DNA of 12,628 bases. It comes from Propionibacterium sp. Its GTDB lineage: Bacteria; Actinomycetota; Actinomycetes; Propionibacteriales; Propionibacteriaceae. The notes beneath the pieces are model-generated. The model did no database searches. It worked only from the letters and a program-made list of their open reading frames with translations, and was not told the DNA's origin. A program made the translations under genes and the position numbers. Location: NCBI GenBank assembly GCA_012837465.1, contig DURG01000117.1, forward strand, positions 1 to 12,628, given 5' to 3'. Within the stretch, counting starts at the first letter, position 1. Each line of letters starts with the position of its first letter. Of this stretch, positions 1 to 9,280 are shown piece after piece.

Positions 1-632
1 TCCGTCGGATCGGTGGGATCTGTCGGATCAGTAGAGCCATCGATGGAGTCGTCCCAACCAGGGGTCGGGGTCTCGGTGAACGTGAAATCCGCTGCGTTGT
101 CGTCGGTGTCGACGGCACCGGTGCGGGTGATCGAACCGGCGGTGGTGTTGCCACCCGGATAGGCCGCGGCTGCGGAGCCCTCGTAGCGCTTCGCCGTGCC
201 CCAGCCCACGAGGTCGACGACGGTGTCGACTCCCGTGACGAGGTTCATGGCGCCGTTGGTGCCGCTGGGGTTGATGTTGGTGCAGTTCTGGTCCCCGACG
301 ACGGCCTCGCCGTTGGTGTCGTTCGAGCCGACCGTCACCACGTAGAAGCCACCGGCCTCAAGGCTCGACGTCAGGTTGCAGACGTTGCCGAGCCCCTCGT
401 TGGACGCAGAGCTGTAGGACAGCCCGTAGCCGGTGAGGTCGATCGCCGCGTCGGTGGGGTTGTACAACTCGATGTACTTGTGTTGGTACGCCTGGTTGGT
501 GCTGCCGCCGCGGGCGAAGACCTCGTTGATGATGAGGTCACTGCCGTCCACGGCCGCGTGCGCGGGTTGTAGGGCGAACGTACTGGCCAACAGCGCCGAT
601 GCTGTGGCCAACACAGTCAGGTGTTTACGCAT
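1..632 (-). CDS. Secreted lamin-tail-domain protein, N-terminal part (runs off left edge)
   Basis: The open frame starts at an ATG (632-630, minus strand) and is open for 210 codons to the window edge, so the C-terminus is not seen. A GGAG motif 8 bases upstream supports this start. Residues 1-26 form a classical signal peptide: MRKH, a hydrophobic core, then a QPAHA-A cleavage site, so the protein is exported. Residues ~33-190 look like a lamin tail domain (LTD), a beta-sandwich; the segment INEVFARGG followed by KYIELYNPT and later a VDLVGWG motif is typical. From ~residue 201 an Asp-Pro-Thr repeat linker begins. In bacteria, an LTD followed by a low-complexity linker often precedes an extracellular nuclease or phosphatase domain (ExeM/NucH-like), but that part lies outside the window and the function is unproven. 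The gene is divergent from efp. Two cysteines (in NVCNL and QNCTN) could form a disulfide. Confidence 0.85.
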   Translation of the reverse strand, partial: MRKHLTVLATASALLASTFALQPAHAAVDGSDLIINEVFARGGSTNQAYQHKYIELYNPTDAAIDLTGYGLSYSSASNEGLGNVCNLTSSLEAGGFYVVTVGSNDTNGEAVVGDQNCTNINPSGTNGAMNLVTGVDTVVDLVGWGTAKRYEGSAAAAYPGGNTTAGSITRTGAVDTDDNAADFTFTETPTPGWDDSIDGSTDPTDPTDPT

Positions 633-681
633 GAAGCAAACTCCGAATCTGGGGTGATTACCGCGTTATGCGTGGGCTGCC

Positions 682-687
682 AGACTA
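682..687 (-). promoter_or_regulatory. Possible -10 box of the LTD gene
   Basis: On the minus strand this reads TAGTCT, a match to the actinobacterial TANNNT -10 pattern. It would start transcription near base 675, leaving a 5' leader of about 43 bases with a GGAG site before the ATG. I see no good -35 hexamer, so the call is tentative. Confidence 0.3.
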
Positions 688-810
688 AGCCATCCTCACG
701 CTAGCCGCATGGATATCGACCGATCTCCCTCCGCACGGGGAGTTCAGGGATTGTTCACGTGGGTGTTGCAAAGGGTTCGCCCAGGGCAGCCTCTTCGGGT
801 CCCCGGCGGC

Positions 811-852
811 GGTCGCCCTGGCCTGATCGTGGGCGGCGACCGGCCAGGTCGC
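811..852. repeat. Overlapping inverted repeats upstream of efp
   Basis: GGTCGCC (811-817) is matched by its reverse complement GGCGACC (835-841). The latter can also pair with GGTCGC (847-852) across a 5-base loop. CCTGGCC (817-823) is likewise complementary to GGCCAGG (842-848). These pairings exclude one another. They may be protein-binding dyads or RNA structure; no function is known. Confidence 0.5.
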
Positions 853-864
853 AATGGACGATTT

Positions 865-929
865 TCTCCTCAGGGGATCGGATCGCGTAGACTGCGCTGT
901 TGGCCGCAGCCCCCGATCCTCTGAGGAGA
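865..929. repeat. 17-bp inverted repeat bracketing the efp -10 box
   Basis: Left arm 865-881 (TCTCCTCAGGGGATCGG) and right arm 913-929 (CCGATCCTCTGAGGAGA) are reverse complements at 16 of 17 positions; the exception, G874 against T920, would be a G-U pair in RNA. The 31-base centre holds the TAGACT box, and the right arm contains the AGGAG ribosome binding site of efp. Each arm also holds its own near-palindrome, TCCTC-N-GRGGA. It could be an operator, or an RNA hairpin hiding the ribosome binding site if transcription starts further upstream. Confidence 0.75.
888..893 (+). promoter_or_regulatory. efp operon -10 box
   Basis: TAGACT fits the actinobacterial -10 pattern TANNNT, and it is the only such match I found on the + strand between about 690 and the efp start. 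It predicts a transcript start near base 900 and a leader of about 35 bases containing AGGAG (924-928). There is no clear -35 hexamer at 17-18 bases; that position is taken by the left arm of the inverted repeat. Confidence 0.5.
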
Positions 930-934
930 TACCC

Positions 935-1504
935 ATGCCCACGGTTTCGACCAATGACTTCAAGAACGGAATGGTCCTCGACCTCGACGGACAGCTGTGG
1001 CAGGTCATCTGGTTCCAGCACCACAAGCCCGGCAAAGGCAACACCGTCGTGCGCTCCAAGCTGAAGCACGTGCTGACCGGCAAGACCGTCGACAAGACGT
1101 TCAACGCCGACACCAAGGTGGAGTCCGCCACGGTGGACCGCTCCGAGATGCAGTACCTGTACATGGACGGCGAGGACTACGTGTTCATGGACAACACCAC
1201 CTACGACCAGCTGTACATCCCCGCCGCCGTCGTCGGCGAGGCCAAGGACTACATGCTGGAGAACCAGAACGCGTTCGTCGCCACCCACGAGGGCAACCCG
1301 CTGTTCATCGAACTGCCCGCCTCCGTCGAACTCGAGGTGACCTACACCGAGCCCGGCCTGCAGGGCGACCGCTCCACCGGCGGCACCAAGCCCGCCACGC
1401 TGGAGACCGGCAAGCAGATCCAGGTGCCGCTGTTCATCGTCAACGGTGAGAAGGTCAAGGTCGACACCCGCGACGGCTCCTACCTCGGCCGCGTCACCAG
1501 CTAG
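935..1504 (+). CDS. efp: Translation elongation factor P
   Basis: EF-P binds between the ribosomal P and E sites and helps peptide bond formation at polyproline stretches. The 189-residue product has the normal family length and three beta-barrel domains: KOW-like ~1-63, OB ~64-128 and a C-terminal OB domain ending in the signature GTKPATLETG...VPLF...GEKVKVDTRDGSYLGRV. The tip-loop lysine is Lys34 in KPGKGN, so the family's active residue is present; actinobacterial EF-P usually reads PGKGP, so Asn36 is a deviation. The start is ATG 935, with AGGAG 6 bases upstream and MPTVSTNDFKNG matching family N-termini. An in-frame ATG at 854 would add 27 unrelated residues and lies upstream of the likely promoter. 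nusB begins on the next base after the stop, so the two are probably co-transcribed. Confidence 0.97.
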   Translation: MPTVSTNDFKNGMVLDLDGQLWQVIWFQHHKPGKGNTVVRSKLKHVLTGKTVDKTFNADTKVESATVDRSEMQYLYMDGEDYVFMDNTTYDQLYIPAAVVGEAKDYMLENQNAFVATHEGNPLFIELPASVELEVTYTEPGLQGDRSTGGTKPATLETGKQIQVPLFIVNGEKVKVDTRDGSYLGRVTS

Positions 1505-1933
1505 ATGGCTGAGCGCGCACCCCACTACAGCGCCCAGACGAAGGCCCGCAAGGCTGCTCTCGACATCCTCTTCATGGCCGAGCAGCGCGGGGCCTCCCTG
1601 AGCGAGACCTACACGGAACAACGCAGCCTGAGCGGCGGCGCCGTGCGCGACCTGACACGCGACATCGTGTTCGGCGTGGCCGAGCACTTCGACGAGATCG
1701 ACCAGCGCATCGCGGAGTGCACCTCAGCCGCCTGGCCGCTGGACCGGATGCCCTCGGTCGACCGCAACCTCGCCCGCATGGCGATCTATGAGATCGACTA
1801 CACCCCCACCCCTGCCGGGGCCGTGATCTCTGAAGCGGTCCGCCTCGCGGGAGACCTGTCCACAGACGATTCACCGACGTTCCTCAATGGCCTCCTGGCC
1901 AAGGCCGCCGGCGCGAAGCCAACCACGAATTAA
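1505..1933 (+). CDS. nusB: Transcription antitermination factor NusB
   Basis: NusB pairs with NusE (ribosomal protein S10) on boxA RNA and supports antitermination during rRNA transcription. The 142-residue, all-helical protein has the family signatures: KARKAALDILFMAEQRG near the N-terminus (~13-29), RDLTRDIVFGV (~48-58), LDRMPSVDRNLARMAIYE (~79-96) and the C-terminal SPTFLNGLLAKAA (~122-134). The ATG follows the efp TAG with no spacing, and I see no Shine-Dalgarno sequence, so translation probably depends on ribosomes terminating on efp. An efp-nusB pair is common in bacteria. carA starts 19 bases downstream; in many actinobacteria pyrR, pyrB and pyrC lie at this point. Confidence 0.96.
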   Translation: MAERAPHYSAQTKARKAALDILFMAEQRGASLSETYTEQRSLSGGAVRDLTRDIVFGVAEHFDEIDQRIAECTSAAWPLDRMPSVDRNLARMAIYEIDYTPTPAGAVISEAVRLAGDLSTDDSPTFLNGLLAKAAGAKPTTN

Positions 1934-1952
1934 CCTGCGAAAGAGGTAACGC

Positions 1953-3079
1953 ATGAGTCCCGTTCCCGCATTGTTGGTCTTGGAGGATGGGCGCGTGTTT
2001 CGTGGCCGTTCCTTCGGCTCCACCGGCGAGACGTTCGGCGAACTGGTGTTCTCCACCGGCATGTCCGGCTACCAGGAGACCCTGACCGATCCCAGCTACC
2101 GCGGGCAGGTGGTGCTCGCCACCGCCCCCCACATCGGCAACACCGGCTGGAACGACGAGGACGGCGAATCCGGCCGCATCTGGGTGGCCGGCTACATCGT
2201 GCGTGACCCGGCGCCCCGACCCTCCAACTGGCGCTCGCAGCGCTCGCTCGACGACGAGATGCGGGCCCAGGGGATCGTCGGCATCGCCGACATCGACACC
2301 CGTGCCCTGACCCGCCACATCCGCGACCGCGGGGCCATGCGGGTCGGCATCTCCACCGAGACGGACGACGCGCAGGCGCTGCTGGCCCGCGTGCTGGACC
2401 AGCCGATGATGGCCGGGCAGGACCTCGTCGGCCAGGTCACCACCCAGATGCCCTACACCGTCGAGGCCAAGGGCCAGAAGAAGTACACGGTCGTCGCGGT
2501 GGATCTCGGCATCAAGTCGATGACTCCCACGCAGTTGGCCGCGCGCGGCCTGGACGTGCACGTCGTGCCCGCCCACGCCACCTTCGACGAGGTCATGAGC
2601 TACCAACCGGACGGGGTGTTCTTCAGCAACGGCCCGGGTGACCCGTCGACGGCGGACGCCCCCACCGCGCTGCTGCGCCAGGTGCTCGACGCGAAGCTGC
2701 CGTTCTTCGGCATCTGCTTCGGCAACCAACTCTTCGCCCGCGCCCTCGGCTTCGACACCTACAAGCTCAAGTTCGGCCACCGCGGCATCAACCAGCCGGT
2801 CGTGGACCTCACCACGAACCGCATCGAGGTCACCTCGCACAACCACGGCTTCGCCGTCGACGTGCCTCTCGAAGGCGCCACCGAGACTCCTTACGGCGCG
2901 GTCACCGTGAGCCACAAGAGCCTCAACGACGACGTCGTGGAGGGCCTCGAACTGCGCCGCGACGGCGAACTCGTCGCCTTCTCCGTGCAGTTCCACCCGG
3001 AGTCCGCCGCCGGACCCCACGACGCCAACTACCTCTTCGACCGGTTCGTCACGGTCATGTCGGCTGGAAAGGACGCCTG

Positions 3080-3080
<1 letters not shown>
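1953..3080 (+). CDS. carA: Carbamoyl-phosphate synthase small (glutaminase) subunit
   Basis: CarA hydrolyses glutamine and passes ammonia to CarB for carbamoyl phosphate, which feeds pyrimidine and arginine synthesis. The 375 residues comprise the CarA-specific N-terminal domain (~1-150, with FSTGMSGYQETLTDPSY) and a class I glutamine amidotransferase domain (~180-370). The catalytic triad is visible: Cys255 in FFGICFGNQLF, and His348 and Glu350 in VQFHPESAAGPHD. The FSNGPGDP oxyanion-side motif is also present. GICFGNQ in place of the enterobacterial GICLGHQ is usual in actinobacteria. The ATG has an AGAGG site (1942-1946) 6 bases upstream. The stop shares one base with the carB start (TGATG), a sign of translational coupling. 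No pyrimidine attenuator or PyrR site is visible in the 19 bases before carA. Confidence 0.97.
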
Positions 3081-6378
<3,298 letters not shown>

Positions 6379-6382
<4 letters not shown>

Positions 6383-7431
6383 GCTTCGCGACCAACCTGT
6401 TGCGCACCGGCTACCACGGCGTCCGCGCCGGGCTGTTCCGCTACGGCGGGGGAGATCCGGAGCGGGTGCACGAGATCATGATCGACACGCTCGCCAAGGT
6501 TCCCGGCGGCGCCCGCGGTCGGGTCGTAGACCCGGTCACCGTCGCCGGCATCCGTTTCCCCAACCGCGTCGGCCTGGCCGCCGGGCTGGACAAGGACGGC
6601 CTGGCCGCCCAGGCCTGGGCCCGCTTCGGCTTCGGGTTCGCCGAGCTCGGCACCGTGACGGCGCTGGCGCAGCCCGGCAACCCGAAGCCACGCGTCTTCC
6701 GCGCCGTCGCCTCCGAGGGCATCGTGAACCGGATGGGCTTCAACAACCGCGGCGCCGCCGCCCTGGCCGCCACGCTGCGGGCCAAGGGACTCGTCCGGGG
6801 CAACGGGGCGCTCGGCATCCCGATGGGCATCTCCATCGGCAAGTCCAAGGCCACCGAGTTGGGGGCCGCCACCGACGACTACCTGACGTCGCTGCGGCTG
6901 CTCGCGCCCTACGCCGACTATCTGGCCATCAACGTCTCCAGCCCCAACACGCCGGGGCTGCGCAGCCTCCAGGCCGCCAAGGAACTGGCCGAGCTGGTCG
7001 GCGCCCTGACCGCTGAGGCGACGGCACTCAACTCACACTCACCGGTGCCGGTGTTCGTCAAGCTTGCCCCGGACCTGGCGGGTCCTGACCTGGCCGAGAC
7101 TGTGGCCGTCATCAACGACTCCGCCGTCGCGGGGGTGATCGCGACGAACACGACCCTCTCGCGCCACGGGCTGCTGCATGCGGACCGACGCCTGGCCGAC
7201 GAGGCCGGCGGCCTCAGCGGCCGACCGCTGACGGCCAGGGCGCTGGCGTTCGTCGATCACCTCGCCTCCGCCACCGAACTGCCCGTGATGGGCGTGGGCG
7301 GCATCATGAGCCCTGCGGATGCGGCCCGCATGTTCGACGCCGGCGCCACGCTCGTCCAGCTCTACACCGGCTTCATCTACGAGGGGCCTGCGCTGGTGCG
7401 CGGCATCCAGGAGTTCGGGAGGCAGCCGTGA
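6379..7431 (+). CDS. pyrD: Dihydroorotate dehydrogenase (quinone), class 2
   Basis: PyrD oxidises dihydroorotate to orotate, passing electrons through FMN to membrane quinone; it is step four of UMP synthesis. The 350-residue protein has the class 2 N-terminal extension that docks on the membrane (~1-40), then an FMN-binding barrel: RVGLAAGLDKDG, GFAELGTVT, NRMGFNNRG, INVSSPNTPGLRSLQ with the presumed catalytic base Ser188 (class 2 uses Ser, class 1 Cys), FVKLAPD, ATNTT and GVGGIMS...GATLVQLYTGF. I prefer ATG 6379, which overlaps the carB stop as ATGA and has AGGAG (6363-6367) 11 bases upstream. A GTG at 6367 is also in frame but overlaps that AGGAG site. pyrF starts inside the stop codon, continuing the coupled series. 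Confidence 0.96.
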
Positions 7432-8234
7432 CGTACGCCGAACGGCTCCGCACGATCACCGCCGAGCGCGGTCGCCTGTGCGTGGGCATCGACCCCATGC
7501 CGTCGGTCCTCGACGCCTGGGGCCTGCCCCACGACGTCGACGGACTCGAGCGCTGTGCCCGCGGCATCGTCGAGGAGATCGGCGGTGAGGTGGCCGTCTT
7601 CAAGCCGCAGTCCGCGTTCTTCGAGGCCTTCGGCTCCAGGGGCGTCGCGGTGCTCGAGCGCGTCCTCGTGGACATCTCCGAGGCCGGAGCAATGAGCATC
7701 CTCGACGTGAAGCGCGGCGACATCGGCTCCTCGATGGCCGGCTACGCCAGCGCCTTCCTCGGCGACGACGCACCCACCCGCGCCGACGCCATCACGGTGA
7801 GCCCCTACCTCGGGGTCGGCTCGCTCAAGCCCGCCGTCGAGGCGGCGGTGGCAGGCGGCCAGGGGCTCTACGTCCTGGCCCGCACGTCCAATCCCGACGG
7901 GGGCAGCATCCAGCTTGCCGATGCCGGGGGAGTGAGCGTCGCGCAGCACGTCGTCGACACGGTGGCGGCACTCAACCCGGCAGCCGAGCACGCGGTGGGC
8001 CTGGTCGTGGGGGGCACCCACGGTGACCCCGGTTGCGATCTGAGCCGCTTCAACGCCTCCATCCTGGTTCCGGGCATCGGAGCTCAGGGCGGTACGGTGA
8101 CCGGGCTGGCCGCCATCTTCGGCGACGCCCTACCGAACGTGCTCCCCACGGCCAGCCGCGGCGTCATCGGACATGGCCGTGACAAGGTGTCGGCCCTCGC
8201 TGAAGAACTGCTGGCAGAATTGGCCACCATCTGA
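7428..8234 (+). CDS. pyrF: Orotidine 5'-phosphate decarboxylase, type 2
   Basis: PyrF decarboxylates OMP to UMP, the last step of pyrimidine synthesis de novo. The 268-residue length and the sequence around the active site (ILDVKRGDIGSSMAGYA, catalytic Lys95 within a Lys/Asp network) place it in the longer type 2 subfamily usual for actinobacteria. Other family motifs are CVGIDPMPSVL near the N-terminus, FKPQSAFFEAFG (~59-70), DAITVSPYLGVGSLKP and YVLARTSNP. It starts with GTG at 7428, overlapping the pyrD stop as GTGA, with GGGAGG (7417-7422) 5 bases upstream. No pyrE or pyrBC is in the window. The stop is followed by a composite hairpin and a 121-base gap, so the tightly packed part of the operon ends here. 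Confidence 0.95.
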   Translation: MTYAERLRTITAERGRLCVGIDPMPSVLDAWGLPHDVDGLERCARGIVEEIGGEVAVFKPQSAFFEAFGSRGVAVLERVLVDISEAGAMSILDVKRGDIGSSMAGYASAFLGDDAPTRADAITVSPYLGVGSLKPAVEAAVAGGQGLYVLARTSNPDGGSIQLADAGGVSVAQHVVDTVAALNPAAEHAVGLVVGGTHGDPGCDLSRFNASILVPGIGAQGGTVTGLAAIFGDALPNVLPTASRGVIGHGRDKVSALAEELLAELATI

Positions 8235-8283
8235 ACGGATCTGACTGAAACCCACCCTAAAGGCTGAAGTTTCGGGCCGTTCA
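8232..8283 (+). terminator. Composite hairpin after pyrF, possible weak terminator
   Basis: TGAACGG (8232-8238, beginning at the pyrF stop codon) pairs perfectly with CCGTTCA (8277-8283). Nested inside, CTGAAAC (8245-8251) pairs with GTTTCGG (8269-8275) with one G-U pair. A modestly T-rich stretch, TATCTTTCT (8287-8295), follows. It lacks the long T run of a strong intrinsic terminator, so it may only slow or partly stop transcription before mihF. Confidence 0.35.
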
Positions 8284-8286
8284 CGG

Positions 8287-8292
8287 TATCTT
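8287..8292 (+). promoter_or_regulatory. Possible mihF -10 box
   Basis: TATCTT fits TANNNT. CTGAAG (8264-8269), 17 bases upstream, shares only three positions with TTGACA. The predicted transcript start, near 8299, falls exactly at the base of the hairpin at 8299-8325. A dedicated promoter is expected because mIHF is normally abundant and the gap to pyrF is 121 bases. Confidence 0.35.
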
Positions 8293-8298
8293 TCTGGC

Positions 8299-8325
8299 AA
8301 CGCCGTCAGCTTTGACGACGGTGTT
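8299..8325 (+). promoter_or_regulatory. Hairpin in the mihF leader
   Basis: AACGCCGTC (8299-8307) and GACGGTGTT (8317-8325) form a 9-bp stem (eight Watson-Crick pairs and one G-U) around a 9-base loop. A smaller alternative, CGTCA-GCTT-TGACG (8304-8317), competes with it. If transcription begins near 8299, the hairpin sits at the very 5' end of the mRNA, where such structures can protect against decay. It could instead be a DNA operator. Confidence 0.5.
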
Positions 8326-8355
8326 AGGAAACAGATGTCTTGAAGGGACTCAACC

Positions 8356-8667
8356 ATGGCCATCCCCCAATTGAGCAGCGCACAGCTCGAGGCCGCACGT
8401 GAGGCCGCAACCCAGGCCCGCCGCGCACGTGCAGGCCTGAAGGAGCAGGTCAAGACCGGTGAACTGTCGTTCACTGATGCGCTGAGCAGATCCGTCGACG
8501 ACGACACGCTGTCCCGCATCAAGGTCATCGACCTGTTGCGCGCGATGCCCCGTGTCGGCATCACCCGGGCAACCGAGATCATGGAGAACCTCCAGATCGC
8601 ACCCAACCGCCGCGTGCGCGGGCTCGGCAGGCACCAGATCGACCGCCTCACCGAACTCTTCAAGTGA
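8356..8667 (+). CDS. mihF: Actinobacterial integration host factor (mIHF)
   Basis: mIHF is a small basic nucleoid protein of actinobacteria that binds and bends DNA; it was first found as the mycobacterial host factor for phage L5 integration and is unrelated to HU-type IHF. The 103-residue protein has a charged helical N-terminus (~8-35) and a helix-two-turn-helix (S13-like) DNA-binding region at ~56-101, seen as VIDLLRAMPRVGITRATEIM followed by NRRVRGLGRHQIDRL. Length and sequence are typical. ATG 8356 has AAGGGA (8343-8348) 7 bases upstream. The position between pyrF and gmk is the conserved one in actinobacteria. It probably has its own promoter in the preceding gap. Confidence 0.95.
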   Translation: MAIPQLSSAQLEAAREAATQARRARAGLKEQVKTGELSFTDALSRSVDDDTLSRIKVIDLLRAMPRVGITRATEIMENLQIAPNRRVRGLGRHQIDRLTELFK

Positions 8668-8675
8668 GCGGGCGG

Positions 8676-8681
8676 TAGGCT
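8676..8681 (+). promoter_or_regulatory. Leaderless-type -10 box for gmk
   Basis: TAGGCT fits TANNNT and ends exactly 7 bases before the gmk GTG, the spacing expected when transcription starts on the first base of the start codon. The gap between mihF and gmk (8668-8688) has no clear Shine-Dalgarno sequence, consistent with a leaderless mRNA, which is frequent in actinobacteria. No strong -35 is visible. Confidence 0.5.
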
Positions 8682-8688
8682 CGGCCGG

Positions 8689-9246
8689 GTGACTTCATCT
8701 TCAGCTTCAGTGTGGGTGATCTCCGGCCCGAGCGCCGTCGGGAAGGGGACGGTCTGCGCGCGGTTACGTGAACTGCACCCCGAACCCTTCTACTCCATCT
8801 CGATGACGACCCGGGACCCCCGCCCGGGCGAGGTACCCGGAGAGAGCTACCACTTCGTCGGGCTCAACGACTTCCGCGCCCTCATCGCCGAGGGCGACTT
8901 GCTGGAATGGGCCGAGGTGCACGGCAACTACTACGGGACCCCGCGCCAGCAGGTGCTCGACGCGGTCGGGGCCGGGCGTCCCGTCATCCTTGAGATCGAC
9001 CTCCAGGGCGCGCGCCAGGTGAAGCGCAACATGCCGGAGGCACAACTGATCTTCCTCAGCCCACCATCGTGGGAGGAACTCGTGAGCCGCCTTCGCGGCC
9101 GCGGCACGGAATCCGAGGCCGCGATCGAGCGTCGGTTGGAGACCGCGCGGCAGGAACTCCTGCAGATCGACGAGGCGGACCACGTCATCGTCAATGTGGC
9201 AATCGAGGAAACCGTGGAGGCTTTGGTAAGCTTGATGAGCTTGTGA
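8689..9246 (+). CDS. gmk: Guanylate kinase
   Basis: Gmk phosphorylates GMP to GDP with ATP, an essential cytoplasmic step in GTP, dGTP and (p)ppGpp supply. The 185-residue product has the P-loop GPSAVGKG at residues 13-20, the GMP-binding segment SMTTRDPRPGEVPGESYHFV (~38-57), the lid-side WAEVHGNYYGTP (~74-85), ILEIDLQGARQVK (~100-112), and SRLRGRGTESEAAIERRLETA (~129-149) with the conserved arginines. Start GTG 8689 is chosen because the frame ends there and a TAGGCT box lies 7 bases upstream. There is no good ribosome binding site, so leaderless translation or coupling to mihF (21 bases upstream) is likely. The gene lies between mihF and rpoZ, as in most actinobacteria. Confidence 0.96.
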   Translation: MTSSSASVWVISGPSAVGKGTVCARLRELHPEPFYSISMTTRDPRPGEVPGESYHFVGLNDFRALIAEGDLLEWAEVHGNYYGTPRQQVLDAVGAGRPVILEIDLQGARQVKRNMPEAQLIFLSPPSWEELVSRLRGRGTESEAAIERRLETARQELLQIDEADHVIVNVAIEETVEALVSLMSL

Positions 9247-9260
9247 CCTGTGACTTGTGA
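9240..9260. repeat. Three tandem 7-bp repeats (CTTGTGA / CCTGTGA / CTTGTGA)
   Basis: Three consecutive heptamers span the gmk stop codon: 9240-9246, 9247-9253 and 9254-9260, with the middle copy differing at one base. The last copy overlaps GTGATC (9257-9262), whose reverse complement GATCAC lies at 9274-9279 and overlaps the rpoZ ribosome binding site. Function unknown; it may be a slippage product. Confidence 0.6.
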
Positions 9261-9280
9261 TCAGCACTGAAAGGATCACC

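Larger units (their letters stand above)
633..934. other. Divergent intergenic region between the LTD gene and efp
   Basis: These 302 bases separate two divergent genes. I see no convincing gene in them: the small + frame at 709-924 lacks a ribosome binding site and crosses the efp promoter. The right half (about 811-930) is dense in dyad symmetry, and a TAGACT -10 box for efp lies at 888-893. On the minus strand, TAGTCT (687-682) is a possible -10 box for the LTD gene. Separate entries give the individual elements. Confidence 0.7.

Noticed and set aside
709..924. Small + frame in the divergent intergenic region
   Set aside because: No ribosome binding site, no recognisable protein, and it overlaps the efp -10 box and inverted repeat.
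854..934. Longer efp start at ATG 854
   Set aside because: The extra 27 residues do not resemble EF-P and lie upstream of the likely transcript start. ATG 935 has a strong AGGAG site.
755..1687. Minus-strand frame of 310 codons across efp
   Set aside because: Composition is typical of an antisense shadow and it crosses the efp promoter and nusB. No family is recognisable.
8312..8341. TTGACG (8312-8317) as a mihF -35 box
   Set aside because: A good hexamer, but the -10 position 17-18 bases downstream (ATGTCT/TGTCTT) fits poorly and would start transcription past the ribosome binding site. The TTGACG is better explained by the hairpin.
9257..9280. GTG 9257 as the rpoZ start
   Set aside because: No ribosome binding site in front of it, whereas TTG 9281 has AAGGA at 5 bases and gives a family-like N-terminus.
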